Origin: Sinonovacula constricta
Taxonomy: Eukaryota; Mollusca; Bivalvia; Cardiida; Solecurtidae
Length of the DNA stretch: 64,000 nucleotides
Direction of reading: 5' to 3'
Assembly: GCA_007844125.1 (NCBI GenBank)
Contig: CM017558.1
Coordinates: 22,735,653-22,799,652, forward strand
In this document: positions 11,100-24,724 of the stretch, piece after piece
Layout of the letters: each line of letters starts with the position of its first letter
Position numbering within the stretch: position 1 is the first letter of the stretch
The notes under the pieces: model-generated
The model's input: the letters and a program-made list of their open reading frames with translations, nothing else
What the model was told of the DNA's origin: nothing
The model's database searches: none
Made by a program: the position numbers and the translations under genes

Positions 11100-11440
11100 C
11101 AACGGAGACAATATTTAGACAAATTCTTAGAATCTAATATGTGTGCAACTCAATACCCTGGACAGAAGGAGGAAGCAAGAATTATTGTACCGTCACCTTG
11201 TTATTGGGAGATTCTTGGTAGTATAGATGCTTTTGTTTAAACAGCTATTAAAGGGTGTATACATTATTTTAAACAAAATACAAGTTGATATCATTTTGAA
11301 AGTATTATGCTATTGGTAACGTATTAATCCTTCACATTCATACTGAAGATCAAACTTCAAATTTAAATATTGGTTTTACAAAAATGATTTTTAACAAAAA
11401 TTAAATTACAGATCTTTGCCAGCACACACAGAGATCAATA
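11100..11440. other. 3' flank of the zinc finger-T1 exon
   Basis: AT-rich sequence with AATAAA-like words immediately after the stop. No other feature is seen. Confidence 0.5.
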
Positions 11441-11559
11441 CCTACAGGACATATAACCACCTTTTCAAGCACCAACCAACAAGATGAAGGGAGACAGGAC
11501 GGAGAGAACCCACTGTGTTATTATTCCTAACATTTGCTATAAAGTATATGCTACTGCAC

Positions 11560-11786
11560 TTACGCATGCGGCCCTCATGCATTAATGACTTGCCATTACA
11601 TTTGTCCTGGAATTTTAAACTGCTGTTACAAACAACTAAATAGGAATGCTTGAAAATCCACGATGAACCCATGCCGTTATTCATAGTCCCGGGTTTGGGA
11701 ATTTGTGTTCCATCTTGCACCCAAATTACACCTGGCAAACCGCTTGTCTGAAACAAATTTGCCACATCGTTTGGCTCTTTTATCAA
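11560..11786 (-). pseudogene. Harbinger (HARBI1-like) transposase fragment
   Basis: The minus strand reads SGLPGVIWVQDGTQIPKPG, then KHSYLVVCNSSLKFQD. This matches the DDE_Tnp_4 segment around the first catalytic aspartate (usual form FPGVIG.IDGTHIPI), followed by the stretch where NFKKYHSI-type sequence normally lies. Downstream sequence drifts out of frame. Neither the rest of the nuclease nor terminal repeats are seen, so this is a relic of about 230 bp. Confidence 0.65.
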
Positions 11787-11889
11787 TTAAGGGAATATCA
11801 CATGTTTGTGTTCCATTTTCTTAACTGGCCTCACATGAACAATGGACCTGAAAAATATGATAATGTTATCAACATCTGGTTGTGACGAA

Positions 11890-13140
11890 CTACAGCATGT
11901 ATGTAGCAATATTTGTTATTCTGTTGTCAATGCTATAAAGAAAATATATTGATGTACCTTAATCACCAATTACGTGTCGGTACAACACCGATTAGTTATT
12001 TATCTCAATATAAAAAGTTGTCTTATTTTTAAAATGTATGCATTGAGGTTCTTTTTTTTTATCTCAATCATATTTTAAATGTCTGGTTTTCCCTTACATT
12101 GTTCAGTTTTGTTTTAAACCTTGTTTTGTACACATACAAGTAATCTCTAACAATTGAGGGAATAAAGATACTGTATTGTAATGTCTCAAATATCATATGA
12201 TGTCTTTAAAACATTTTTTATCTTAATAGCTTTGTCAGATATAACTTAAAATATTAAATTCTGTTTGCTTTGTGTTCAAGTGGTATCAACTAATTTTTAT
12301 CTAGTTCACTGGATATGTACACAGCATGAATTTTCGTATCTGACAGTTATTTGCTCTGATTTTCAAACTATGTTTGCTAAGTACAGCATATTATTACAAA
12401 TTGCATGTACTTTTTATTGTTCTTACCAAAATAAATATTATTAAAACATGTTGTTTTTCTTAGAACCTTACTTTTTGCTTTTCTATATGACAATATGTCA
12501 GAAGTGATTGAAATATATTTAGTTGCAGCAATTAATTTAGAAATACAGAGGCAGACTTTTTGTTTTTATAGCATAAGTTCTCGTGAACCCCGAGGAACCC
12601 TAGTGGTTGTAGAGCCATACTAATAGCCCAAATTGATATTACACCACAATGCCTGATTTCACAACATAAATAACTTTTATTATGTTTAAGGCATAGCAGT
12701 GATATTATCAAATAATAAAGAAATAATTAAAATTTCCTTTTTATTTTATATTGTCATGAGTATGTTAAATGTTTAGACAATACTTTAACAAAGAAATCAC
12801 CATTTATTTTATATAGCATAGAAATAATGTTTGAAAAAAACAATAGCATAATTTGCACACTCCAAAGATTTATCTAAATAAAATTGTATTTATTTTATAA
12901 ATAAAACTATGACGACATTGGAAATGTAAAAGATACAATTGTACAGTATAATTTGTAAAATAAAATACAAATATATATGTGTATAAGAGCATACCATTTT
13001 GATGAAACAAGCCTAACCTTATTTTTAACCAGTACGTTAAAGGTTTAATCTGATTGTCATTGGATACATTTTCGAATCTAATGGTGGATGATTTAAACCA
13101 ATATTATACTTAAATAGTAAAATTAAAAAAGGAATTATCT
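11890..13140. other. Stretch without recognisable genes
   Basis: Very AT-rich, with stops in all frames. Nothing coding or repeated is recognised. Confidence 0.6.
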
Positions 13141-13143
13141 TGC

Positions 13144-13223
13144 TGCTCCTACTGAGATTTGAACTCAGATCCCCTCTATCTCCGAAGAGAAACAATGTGT
13201 TCTTCCACTTGAACTATAGAAGC
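13144..13223 (-). other. tRNA-like sequence with a non-canonical anticodon region
   Basis: Read on the minus strand, the ends form a full 7-bp acceptor stem (GCTTCTA with TAGGAGC). The D stem is GTTC/GAAC and the T arm is perfect (CTGAG-TTCAAAT-CTCAG). The 30 bases between D and T arms are 7 longer than in a class I tRNA. The best stem there is CTCT/AGAG with an 8-base loop, so no normal anticodon arm forms. Confidence 0.5.
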
Positions 13224-13224
13224 T

Positions 13225-14460
13225 AGATGAAGATGACATTCCAATCAAAATTTTAAGAGATGAAGCATATTCACTTGAAGTGTAAAAAATGTAAAAAAAA
13301 CCAACTGGTTCAATAGGTAAAGTAGGATCATAACTTAGGTATCGTGTTAACATATTTTATAATTATAATGTCATAAAAACATTCAACATTCAAAGGGTAA
13401 TATTATTCACTGCGATGTCATTTCATACGGGTTTTTTGATAACTTGGCATAATAAAGAACATGTAAAATACATTAATCTGTCATGCTATCAAAGTGAAGT
13501 CAGCATTGCATCTGTTTTAAAACAAGAATGAGTTGAAGTATAACTTTGCTCCAAATGGTCTAAACAATCAGTATGCAAATCATTAACGACTTATGACCTT
13601 CTTTCGTTTCGTTGTTATGATATTGCTCACTCCACACATCATTAAACGATAAATTTATGGTCAAATTAAATGGCTTTTGCTAAAAGGACAACAAAATTAT
13701 AAGTCACGTCATTCACTACTCTAAAATCAATCTAAACAACATTTATCAAGTGTCTTACAACACTATCACACATGAATTTATGTAAAATTAATTCCACAGA
13801 CCATCGCTGTCCGCCATATTGAAAACGGTTCGCGGCTAACGGGTCGTTCAGTGTGATAGGTTGCGATTCACAAACTGCTTGGCTTATGGATTTTTATATT
13901 GAACGCACGCCTGATTCAATATAATTTTTTGCCAGCTAGGCTCCTCTACCTATGTTAAAAGTTCTACCAATCACTGCATAAAGAAGAAGTATATGCAAAG
14001 CTTAGTTATTCAATTGTCCCATCATTATCATTATGACCTGGTAGATGTGACAAATGAGCTATAAGCCTACAAAGTACGTCGATTGAGGCACAAAAGCCGA
14101 CTGGAGAAATTCTTAAATTAGAAATTGATGAAATAATATATGGTCCAGCCAACCTACCCAAACCACTTCATTGCAAAATTCCTTTCAATAGTGCAGAATT
14201 TAAACTTGCATACATGTATTTAATATTTCTTGCCACAAACTTCTGATTTTGTAGGGACTCCCAAATCCAAGGTGACATTGTCAATCAGTAAATACAACTT
14301 TTTAAGTCTCTTCAGTAATGGAATAGCAGCTAACTGTTCGTAATTATGCCAGAAGCCAGGCCCCGGGTGGCTACTAGCTGCCAATATATGTTTGCGATGT
14401 ACTTTCAACGTTCAATTGTTCTATGCAAATACACGGACAGAAAACAAGAAGGGCAACTCG
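13225..14460. other. Stretch without recognisable genes
   Basis: No coding or RNA feature is supported. A minus-strand frame at 14220-14408 is open but matches nothing I recognise. Confidence 0.5.
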
Positions 14461-14790
14461 AAAATGCTGAAATTGTATACCCAACTAGGCTAAAACTGTC
14501 TTCACATATAGTCAAACTACACGCTGAACTAGGCTTAACGAGTATGTTTAAATAGTCTGAAACTGTTTGCCCAGATAGGCTAAACCTGCATCATGTATGC
14601 TGAGTCTGAAACTGTTTGCCCTACAAAGCTAAAAAAAATATTCTAACATAGTCTGAATCTGTATGCTTAACTAGTATACTCAAGTAATCTGAAAATATGT
14701 GCCTAGCTCGGCTAAAACTGTGTGCTCAAATAGTTCGAGACTGTATGCGACAAAAGACTCAATATATTTGCCTAAATAGGCAAAAATCTA
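14461..14790. repeat. Degenerate tandem repeat, unit about 55-60 bp
   Basis: Variants of agtctgaaactgtttgccc...aggctaaaactg recur at about 14465, 14550, 14600, 14650, 14690 and 14730 with many substitutions and indels. No coding frame is conserved across units. Confidence 0.6.
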
Positions 14791-15024
14791 AACCTATATC
14801 ATTATGTACCGAGATAAAACTGTTGGTTCGTTAAAATCAAAAGCATTACCTTCCGACGAATAGACGGATCGCCTCCCAACGCCTGCTCACTCCACACCTA
14901 CGACACCGGCTCACTCCTGATTCTCGGTGCACGTGCCCAGGTTCCGATCGCCCCTGTCATGGCTCTCCACGACTATCTCCGCCTTGTCAAGACGATGCCT
15001 CAGTCCATTCCTCGCCATTCCAGG

Positions 15025-16050
<1,026 letters not shown>

Positions 16051-16425
16051 CAATAATGTCAAACCCCTGATGGGGACCTAGACATTTGCGCGTCAGCTGC
16101 AAGAAAAGTTAGAAGATAAAACAAATTAACATAAAAAAACTGAAACAAAGATTTGAGAACAAAGATTAAGAAATAAATAAAATAGGTTTGCATATTGCTT
16201 ATGGTGAGATATGTTCAATTTGACAGACTGCAGCAGGGCATAACAAGCTGGGATAGCCGTCGGTAAAGTATTCCAGTGGACGACAGTACAGGGGAAGAAG
16301 GAGAATTAATAATAGTCAGCGGAAGCATTTATTAATCTATATGCAGAAGAGTGGTAGTGGCGTGACTGTCTTTTCAAAGGGATCAGATAATCTTGGACTG
16401 GAATAGCTATAAGGTTGTGGGATAT

Positions 16426-17400
16426 TTAATACATCAGAGAGAGTCTATTATCTATGCGTCTTTGATCTAGCCGTCGCCATTCTAAGGATTGTAGCATTTT
16501 AGTTACGCTTGATGTTTGGCCATAGTCATGTTTTGCCCACCGGGCGGCTCTGCGTTGTACCGAATTAATTTGTGTTATGAGGGCATCAGTATGAGGTGAC
16601 CAGACAGAAGAGCAGTATTCAAGTTGCGGCCGTACAAGAACTTTGTAAGCAATTGATTTCAACTGTTCATAGCGTACTTTGATATTTCTCTTTAAGAAGC
16701 CAAGAGTACTGTTTGCTTTATTTGTTATTCGATCCAGGTGGGTGTTCCAAGACAACTCCAAGATATTTTGCTGAGGTAACTGACTGAAGTGAGGTGTTTT
16801 GCTCTTGTTATATGGAGGACATGGCATTTGGATGGATTAAATTCCATGTCCCACTCAGGGTTCCAGTGCTCAAGTGTGTCTAGATCTCTTTGCAGTATTT
16901 CAGATTGGGAAGGATATGGTTGAGTAGATGACAGTATCATCTGCAAACAGTCTTACTTTGGACTCGACCCTCTGAGGAAGATCATTTATGTACCCAAGAA
17001 ATAGTAGCGGTCCGATCACTGATCCCTGGGGAACTCCAGGGGAGACAGGTATAGATCGGGAGGAAGACCCGTTTACGACGACTGATTAGTGACGACCATT
17101 GAGAAAACTCTTAATCCACTTTAGAGAAGAACCTCTGATGCCAAAGCCGTTAAGCTTAAACAGAAGTTTTTCATGGCTAACCTTGTCAAAAGCCTTGCTG
17201 AAGTCCAGCAGAACAAGATCAGTCTGTTTCTTCAAATAAAGAGATTTAACTAGATCATCAACAAGCATCAGTAGTTGAGACTCGTAGGATCTCTTTTCTC
17301 TAAACCCATGTTAGAACTCATAGAATAGGTCAAGATCAGTTACGTGTTTGAATATGGATGAAGCAACAATATTGTTTGTTTCGATCTGAGGTGTTTCCTG
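16426..17400 (-). pseudogene. LINE reverse transcriptase fragment
   Basis: The minus strand reads LVLLDFSKAFDKVSHEKLL (RT motif A, with its aspartate), then VPQGSVIGPLLF and VRLFADDTVIYS, so the catalytic FADD is intact. A thumb region follows with HWNPEWDMEFNPSKCHVLHI, LGFLKRNIKVR, YKVLVRPQLEYCSSVWSP and VQRRAARWAKHDYG, all typical of Jockey-like elements. Frameshifts near 17080 and 16830 split the frame. Confidence 0.9.
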
Positions 17401-17587
17401 ATTTACGGTATTTTGGTAGGCTCTGTGTCTTTTTCTAATAAGTCTTTAAATGCTTTGTTTTATCCAAGGAAGATGATTTCTAGCACTTGGGATTTTAGAA
17501 GGAATAAATTTTTTACACAGAGCGGAAAGAGTGGAGTGAAAATCCTCCCAAAGTTGTTCAACACTGGAGGAAGAGTAATTACCCCCT

Positions 17588-18105
17588 TTAGTTATTTCTT
17601 AATGGTATGAGAAGTTTGTTACAGGGATTTTTATATAAGATTTTTGCAAAAGTGTTGACTTGGACTTGTACCACATCATGATCACTAATTCCTTGAAAAA
17701 TGGTAACTTTTTTAATGAGTGTTGGGTTTTTGGTAAGGAAAAGATCAAGTTTGTTTAATTCCCGAGTTGGTAAAGTTACAGTTTGGGTTAGGTTTGTTTC
17801 ATGTAAGGTTTCTATAATTTCTTTATAATATGAAGCATAGCTAAAGTCTGGAGAGGGGCACATATTTGCCCAGTCCATTTTTGAAGTTGAAGTCCCCGCC
17901 AATCCACAGATAACAATTTAATTTTCTAGCTTTTTTTAGGGATTTCACAAATTCGCCAGAGCTGTGGTGTTCAAGCTCATGAGGTTTATAGTAGGTCCCG
18001 ATTAGGAGAGATTTGCTGCCAAGTAAGTTTATTTTAACCCATAGATCCTCACAAGCAGATTGTATATCTTTGGCTTCCTGGACCACTATATTATTTCTGC
18101 AATAA

Positions 18106-18137
<32 letters not shown>
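17588..18137 (-). pseudogene. LINE endonuclease (EEP-type) fragment
   Basis: The minus strand reads LWVKINLLGSKSLLIGTYYK, then WIGGDFNFKNG and, after a frameshift at about 17890, LNKLDLFLTKNP and ISDHDVVQVQV. GDFN, LDLFLT and SDHD are the catalytic signatures of the APE-like endonuclease that nicks target DNA for retrotransposition. The N-terminal catalytic asparagine/glutamate part is missing. Confidence 0.85.
18106..18137. repeat. (CA)n microsatellite
   Basis: About 16 uninterrupted CA units inside the LINE endonuclease region. Confidence 0.95.
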
Positions 18138-18138
<1 letters not shown>

Positions 18139-18304
18139 GGTTTTTTTTATCCGGTCCCTTCTAAATGGTTTATAGCCTAGGTCAGGATTAAAAACCTCGT
18201 TGTCATAATGTTTCGGTTTAAGCAAGGATTCTGTTCCTATAACTATGTCAGGTTTAGTAGATTGACTAAGATTTTCATACTGTAACTTTTTATCAACAAG
18301 GGAT

Positions 18305-18781
18305 CTACAATTTACAACAAGCCCTGTAAGTGATTTTTTTATTTTGTTTTGTTTTGTTTTGGGCTTTATGCTTGGCGGTTTTATGAGCTATTTGAGTATG
18401 ATGTTTGAATATCAGGGTTGATGTTAGCACATGCGAGAAAGAGATATTGCTTGTCTCTGATGTACTGAGTGGATCATAAGGGTTTGCTGTCTCATAAGAG
18501 TCTAGACTGCAGTAAGAAGATGTTGTTGTGTTTATATTTTCACAAGCCAAGCATTTCCAGACACCACTAGAGCACTCCCCAAGTCGGTCATACATGGAGT
18601 CATTTATATTCTGGCAATCTGCATGATACCAGATAAAGCAGTTCTCACACTCAACACCTTTACATGACCAGGTGACTGGTTTATCACAGCTACCACAGGG
18701 AAAGATTGTGGAGTTTCCTTCAAGATACACCTTTGTTCGGATAGGTCCAGGAATTGATTCTACATCCAATGAAAGTGCCAA
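18305..18781 (-). pseudogene. LINE N-terminal segment: 2A-like peptide plus PHD finger
   Basis: The frame begins MALSLDVESIPGPIRTKVYL. DVESxPGP matches the ribosome-skipping 2A motif (D-V/I-E-x-N-P-G-P) reported at the N-termini of some APE-type LINE proteins, but the conserved asparagine is isoleucine here. A PHD zinc finger follows with the C4HC3 pattern CGSC...CENC, WYHADC and WKCLAC. PHD fingers bind histone tails and occur in some LINEs. The frame ends in low-complexity sequence. Confidence 0.75.
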
Positions 18782-18799
18782 AAGAAGGGTTGCAAGAAA

Positions 18800-19550
18800 A
18801 GTAGCACGTTGTTGATATTTTTACCTTTGTCAGATTTTGATGGGGCCAGAATTTGTTTTGAAAAATAGGTAGGCATCTAACGACAGTGGGGTTTGTTTTC
18901 GCAGTGTATAAATATGTACTAATTGTGACGAGAGTAAATAATGGTCTAAACATATTGACACTTTTTTCCTGGGTTCATGTAAAATATTTTCGAATAAAAT
19001 ATATATTTGAATGGTCTCTGCAAACATCTATCGTTACTTGCGTCACATTCCTTTTGAGTGACAATGCAAAATTAAAAAAGCTAATGAAAAAAACGCACCA
19101 ACAATACCCAAACTAAGGGAGGGCAAAAGGTAATAGCTGGTCAATTTATACGCGTAAGTAACAGTAAAAATCATCGAAAATTACACTAAAACATACTATA
19201 ATTGACAGACCCTTGTGCCTCATACAGGAAATTTGACGCGATAAACTATACATTTTTGTTTAAAGTAAACACAACCCTTCTGAAATAATGCAACAAGTGT
19301 ATGACTATAAATATTCGATCTAATATTGACATCAGAGACGGTTAAAATAACGAAAGACTATGTTAAAATGTGTATACTTCAGGAAATTCGTTGAATTACA
19401 AAAAGAAATGCGACACACTTCATTACATATTCATATACATACATTTATCAAGAAGATATGTTGCTGTTATGGACAACAGCAATATCTACCTTGAGAATGA
19501 CATTAAGCAAATCCACGATCTAAATTATGTGTCACAATAATTATTTTTGT
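18800..19550. other. Stretch without recognisable genes
   Basis: AT-rich flank of the LINE. No coding, RNA or repeat feature is recognised. Confidence 0.5.
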
Positions 19551-19790
19551 TTAGAGTAGAAATATTGGTCTAATAAATAGGTAAATAAGAAAAGGTCATA
19601 TCAAAATTTCTACAGATATTTAAATTTAATCTACCTCTAGACAAAGGCAAACAGGGTAAATATAAATGTGACAAAAACACAGAGACGACACATAACACAC
19701 AATTCAACACACAAAAAGAAAAACCTTCAGTTAGCGCCTTGGAACGCTTTGGGATGACAAAAAGCGTCTGACTCAGTATTGATGTATAAT
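19551..19790 (+). repeat. Copy of the dispersed repeat seen at 3081
   Basis: Shares cagatatttaaatttaatct, aggcaaacagggtaaat, gacaaaaacacagagac, acataacacac and cgccttggaacg with the copies at 3110-3260 and 980-1010. Confidence 0.65.
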
Positions 19791-19879
19791 GATTAAAAAA
19801 TATTCGCATGTGAAATCTCACTTATCACTTTCAGTAATTGTGCTACATCTGACGTTTGTTTACAACTGACCTTCCTTAT

Positions 19880-22210
19880 GCCACATTAATCTTTGGTATT
19901 ATTGTATATATTTGTCAGGTCAGCATGGCTTCTTTCTACCCATACGTCTATCTGATACGTTGTTGTCACCGGTAAAATTGCATATACCCGGCTTTTAATG
20001 GTAACTAGGTTTACGTGATTTTTGCTGTCTATGTCGTCTACGTTCAATTGCATAACTATTTATGTCATCCCCTAGCTAAACTATCGATTTTAGAATAAGT
20101 CTTTTAGTTCAATTCGTCTTGTGCATGAAAACCTTTTGCTGATTATGTCACATTCCCAGTAAGAGACACAAACCCTCGTCAATATAAATATGTAACCTTA
20201 AGCATGGCCGCTACAGGTGAAGATGTGAATCTGTGCTCATAGTACATGCAAACACCTTTGAGAAAGATAAAAGGAAAAAAAAATGAAAATTGTGCCTAAC
20301 TTTGTTCCTTTTGTTTGCTCAGGGGAGAAAATCTCATCAACCAGGACGGGTCAGACATCCTGCCACAAGCAAATGAATGGCAAATGAGAGCAGACTTAGG
20401 CAAGAAACTTGTTTTCCCGGAGATAGTCTGCCAGACAGCGCTGCGCCCAGATATTGTTTGGTGGCCGCCAGGAACCAAGAAGCTTGTGATGGTTGAACTC
20501 ACCGTGCCGTGGGAGGAAAGATGCAACATTGTGAATGAGACCAAGAAACTAAAGTGCACAGACCTCCAGAAATCCTGTGAGGAAAAATTATGGAAGACCT
20601 GGCTTTGCCAAATTGAAGTAAGATGCTGTTGATACCCACTCAATCTGTGCGGAGAATGTCCTGCTCGTTTGGAATTGTTGGAAAGGACAGGAATACTCAG
20701 CCTACAGCCTTTGATATGCGACTAAGAGGACATCCTGCTGGCTCTGGAGCAAAAGAGAGCAAAAGAAATGGATGCCTTTTTATTCAGGATAGTGTTCGAT
20801 CATCACTACTGATCTGCCATCCTTGTAAGAGGAGGGTCCTGGGCATAAAAGATCGAAACCCTCCGGATAGTGCCTAGCTGAAGACCCCAGTAAAAGCAGT
20901 GAACATTGTATTCTTCATCATTTGTCTTTGACGGCTATCTTCGATCGAATGTCTTTATGTTATCCCTAAGCTAGAGTATTATTGTTGCATTATTTAAATA
21001 GTGTCACATTGTCTGGTTGATAAACATATTTATTTTAATGTCTTTGACTTCGGTTTCTGACGGCCGATTTCGTTATGTCCTGCCCAAGCTTTGGTATTGT
21101 TGTTGCAGATTGACATTAGACCAATATATATGTTCTTTATAAACATATAGAGTTAAATGTGTCCAATTCCTTTTAAGAGGCATAAGGCTCGGTAATGTAT
21201 AGCCTGTTTTAGTGTATTTTCCGATTACTAGCGTCTGCTGTAGACCGCCTATTCCCATATATCTTCCCCTAGCTAGTGTATTGTTTTCAATTTGGTATAT
21301 AAATGTTTTGTTTGCAAACATAATATACATGTAGTTCATTGTGTGGAACATAGAGGTCATTCATATTAATGCATTTTTATTGTAACTTTCTCTATCTTTA
21401 TTGTAATTGAGGTCTTTTTCGATCGTGGGTTTGCTTATGTCATCCCCTAACTAGGGCATGGCTACTGCTTTGTTCCATAACCACCACATATCTTCTTTAT
21501 AAACATATGTACTTATGTAGTTAAATGCGTCACATTACCTTTTTCAAGTCTCTCAAATATACCTATTGTAGCTATGTTTTCTAACTGTCTTTGATGTCAA
21601 TCTTAGAACGCATATTTCTCTATGGCATTCCCTAGCTATTTACTCCTTTTTTACCTCACAAAAGGCTTATAAACATACACATTTTAGCTTAGTTTTCTGC
21701 TATTTCAGCTATGACATCTATGGTGTATAGAATATTTCGTCAAGTCATTCTTAGCACAGTATTGATGTCGCCGTGAGTTTTTAATGACGTATTTTTCGGT
21801 GATTTTACCGACTTTGACGTCTTTTTAATAGCATATTTTCTTATGTCCTCCCTAAGCTGTGGTATATTTTTTTACATATTTTATGAGAGTCCTGTTTACG
21901 CTCAACAAATATACATCTTCTACTGCGTCACATTCCCTGTAAGTGACATAAGGGCATGTCTATTATATCATGTTTTACTGAAATTTTCTTTGATTGTCAT
22001 TACGCCAATCCCTAGCTTGGGTATTGCTGCTGCATTTCTTCATTAGCTATTTTAATTTTGATTGTATACATATAAAGTTGATTGCGTCACATTCGTTGTG
22101 AGTAACACAAAGACCATTCAAATATATTGGATTTTACGAAAGCTTTCTGTATTTAAATTGTAATTCGACCGGAGATTTGATTGTGTCATTCCGAAGCTGA
22201 TGTATTGTTG
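19880..22210. repeat. Degenerate satellite-like array, unit about 180 bp
   Basis: Variants of tatgtcatcccctagctagggtattgttg recur at about 20061, 20956, 21074, 21258, 21436, 21621, 21842, 22001 and 22182. Between most anchors lie variants of tataaacatat...gttaaatgcgtcacattcc and aagtgacataaggc. Spacings from 20956 on are 118, 184, 178, 185, 221, 159 and 181 bp. A retroelement fragment at about 20321-20760 lies between the first anchor and the rest. The left limit is uncertain. Confidence 0.75.
20321..20760 (+). pseudogene. Retroelement C-terminal (nuclease-like) domain fragment
   Basis: The frame reads DLGKKLVFPEIVCQTALRPD, followed by IVWWPPGTKKLVMVELTVPW and EERCNIVNETKKLKCTDLQ. After a one-base shift near 20630 it continues PTQSVRRMSCSFGIVGKDRN. 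The RPDIV...VELTVPWEE signature is the C-terminal part of reverse-transcriptase polyproteins I know from cnidarian and molluscan genomes. The D...ELT pattern resembles a PD-(D/E)xK nuclease core; that functional reading is inference. A second, more decayed copy lies at 35680-35880. Confidence 0.7.
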
Positions 22211-22211
22211 T

Positions 22212-22350
22212 TGTGGCGTAACGGGGCTCCATAGTAGAAACGCAACATCATCCCATGATTACAAATTTATTAATGAAAGTTACATTTTACAATCTAACAA
22301 CAGTGAAGCGTGAATTCTCTATCTAACGCGCCCATATCCACTCTCGGTCT
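22212..22350 (-). repeat. 3' LTR, recognisable terminal part
   Basis: Starts tgtggcgtaacggggctcc and aligns with 29436-29580 for about 130 bp with scattered differences. Beyond that the two LTRs cannot be aligned by eye. Confidence 0.75.
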
Positions 22351-22483
22351 CGTCCAGATCCACACTACTCATTCGCCCCGCGACCCAAAAATATGTACTC
22401 TACTCCAACTGCGCATCCCCTTTGCTAATTGTGCTGCCTACGCCGTTGTATAAAAAAAGAAGATTGATCGTAATCTTTTTTGA

Positions 22484-22501
22484 AAACTCTCTCTCTCTCT
22501 C

Positions 22502-22575
<74 letters not shown>
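22484..22575. repeat. (CT)n microsatellite
   Basis: About 90 bp of CT units (GA on the element's strand), broken once by acc at about 22500, beside the 3' LTR. Confidence 0.95.
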
Positions 22576-22576
<1 letters not shown>

Positions 22577-22599
22577 CATTACTGTTCATCTATGAGCAC

Positions 22600-24724
22600 A
22601 TATTATAATAAGAAGCAAACCATCTTTCATACATATTATAAAACCCTAATCTCTTAAAACATATATCAATTAAATGTAATATATAATAAATGCAAAATTA
22701 AAACCAAATTCAAAAGGAACAAACTCCCAACATATAAGTTATATGCTTGAAAACTAATTACTATTACTAATATACTTGAAACAGTGCATTATACATAAAA
22801 TCTATAAAGCATATATCAAATAAAATGCATAGCAAAACTAAACTAAATTGAAACACAACATTTCCTCATAATATCAATATGACTGAATACAATGCAATAT
22901 ATATGTGTCTATAAAACGTTTTAATACAATTTACAATCGATAACTGTCCATGAAAATCTTTTTTTTTAAATGTCCAAAACCATGTTTACATTTGTCTATA
23001 ACACAACTCTAGTTTTAAATTTTAATGTCCAATTGGTAAAAAAATCGTGTAGTGTAGATAAAAAACATTAAATTTAGAGTTTAAATGTCCATAGTATGCG
23101 TACATGTTCAAACTCTCTTCGCGGCTGAGAAGAAAAGGCGTCTCGATTCCCCTCTCTCTGTACGATTGACTCGACGTAAAATTCTGTCCGAAAATATATT
23201 AACACTGAGATTACTTGTAATTTGAAAGTAAAGTACTACTATCAAACACGGCAAAGCAACACTTTAAAGTGTTTATGTTTGCGCACACTTGATTGTTCGT
23301 GTATCTGTTGGATGTCGGCGTGAAGGCGGTTGGTAGTTGATTGTGTTTATTTGTGACGTCTGTGTCTGCGAAGTGTCGTATCTTCGTCTGTTGAATGTTG
23401 GCTGTTTGCTGTCGTTGTTCGGCCTATGGCGATTCTTGCTGCCCGGCAAAAAGTGGATGGATATTTTATTTACTGCGTAGATATGGTTTTACTGGATCCG
23501 ATAATCACAAGTGTTTATTGCATTTCTGGTAACTTTCCTGTTGTAGTAGTTTATTGTTTGTTGTTATGACGTTTCATCATTCACCTCCAAAAATGTTATC
23601 ACTTTGACATGTAACTGTCATGTAACTTCCGTGTGTTGTACCCTGCGGCGATTGTTTGTTGTGTGTTTGATGTGTGGATGCTGTTGAAATGATATCACCT
23701 CCCTGTATACTTTTGTGTGTCGGCATGTCTACTCGCCGGTCTGCCGTGCTTCCCTTTCAAGTTGTTGTTGTTTGCCGCTTTGATGTTTTTATTTTTATTT
23801 GTTCGTCCGGTGAGGTCGCCTCCATACGTGCCTGCCCTTCTAACTGTAAGGTCTTGAATCAATAGTGGTTTTGTGCACCATTCTCATTTTTGGCTTATAC
23901 AAAGTGCTTTACATATGTTTTGGGTTTTGGTGTCTTATTAAAAAAATATTAACCCCAATTCATTAATTGTTAACTGCTTCGATACCATCAGCAGTATTGT
24001 GTATATTAATTTTGCTGTTTGTGTGTGTGTTTTATGTATAGTGTGCATTATCGATGAACAATCAAACATATAAATGAGAGAGAAACAAACATCATATGTA
24101 CAAATGTATTGTATTCGCAATTTTTTTAGATTTCGTATTGACATTAATTTTTCTAAACAAATATACATAACTCCTACATTTGAGTGAATAATTTGCAAAC
24201 GTCAGTGTCTGACATTTGATATATAATTAAACTAATATTTCATACATGTAAATATCGCGCGTGCGCTCTCTATTTACAACATCGTTATTGGATCCAATCT
24301 CTACAGAAGAATATCTTACTTTTCTTATTTCCGTAGATCTACTATTTACAATTCTGACAAGTTAATTTCGCTTTACTTAACCTTTATCAGCTCTAGCTGC
24401 GTTGTACTTATCGGTTGAGCGTAAAAACCTATCTTAATTTTAGGCTTTTTAGTCAATAGATCATTGTTGTAAAATGTCAATTATTTCACCTTGGTCTGAA
24501 CGCTCGTCTTTACTATCCAAGTTTAAATTTATGTCAAAATATGCGTATTTTCGCTCTGACTAATAAATCGCTAAATGATTTAATACAACTCTGTTTATAA
24601 CTTGACGAAGGTCATTAAAGTGTGAACTCAAGATTATGTCCCTATCTGTGCAGTTATGTTCTTGAAATTGTTAATGTCTCCTGGGCAGTGTAATTGCCAT
24701 TGTTATCCCAACTGTTTTCCTTTA
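22600..24724. other. 3' region of the Gypsy element, non-coding
   Basis: AT-rich to 23100, then a GT-rich stretch (23280-23860). It should hold the rest of the 3' LTR, the polypurine tract and the 3' untranslated region. No protein-coding signal is seen; the short plus-strand frame at 23674 looks like chance. Confidence 0.5.

Noticed and set aside
16781..16960. Possible separate host gene with FADD motif
   Set aside because: FADDTVI here is the RT catalytic box of the LINE, continuous with the surrounding RT motifs.
23674..23865. Small plus-strand frame in a GT-rich stretch
   Set aside because: Lies in the non-coding 3' part of the Gypsy element on the opposite strand; no motif.
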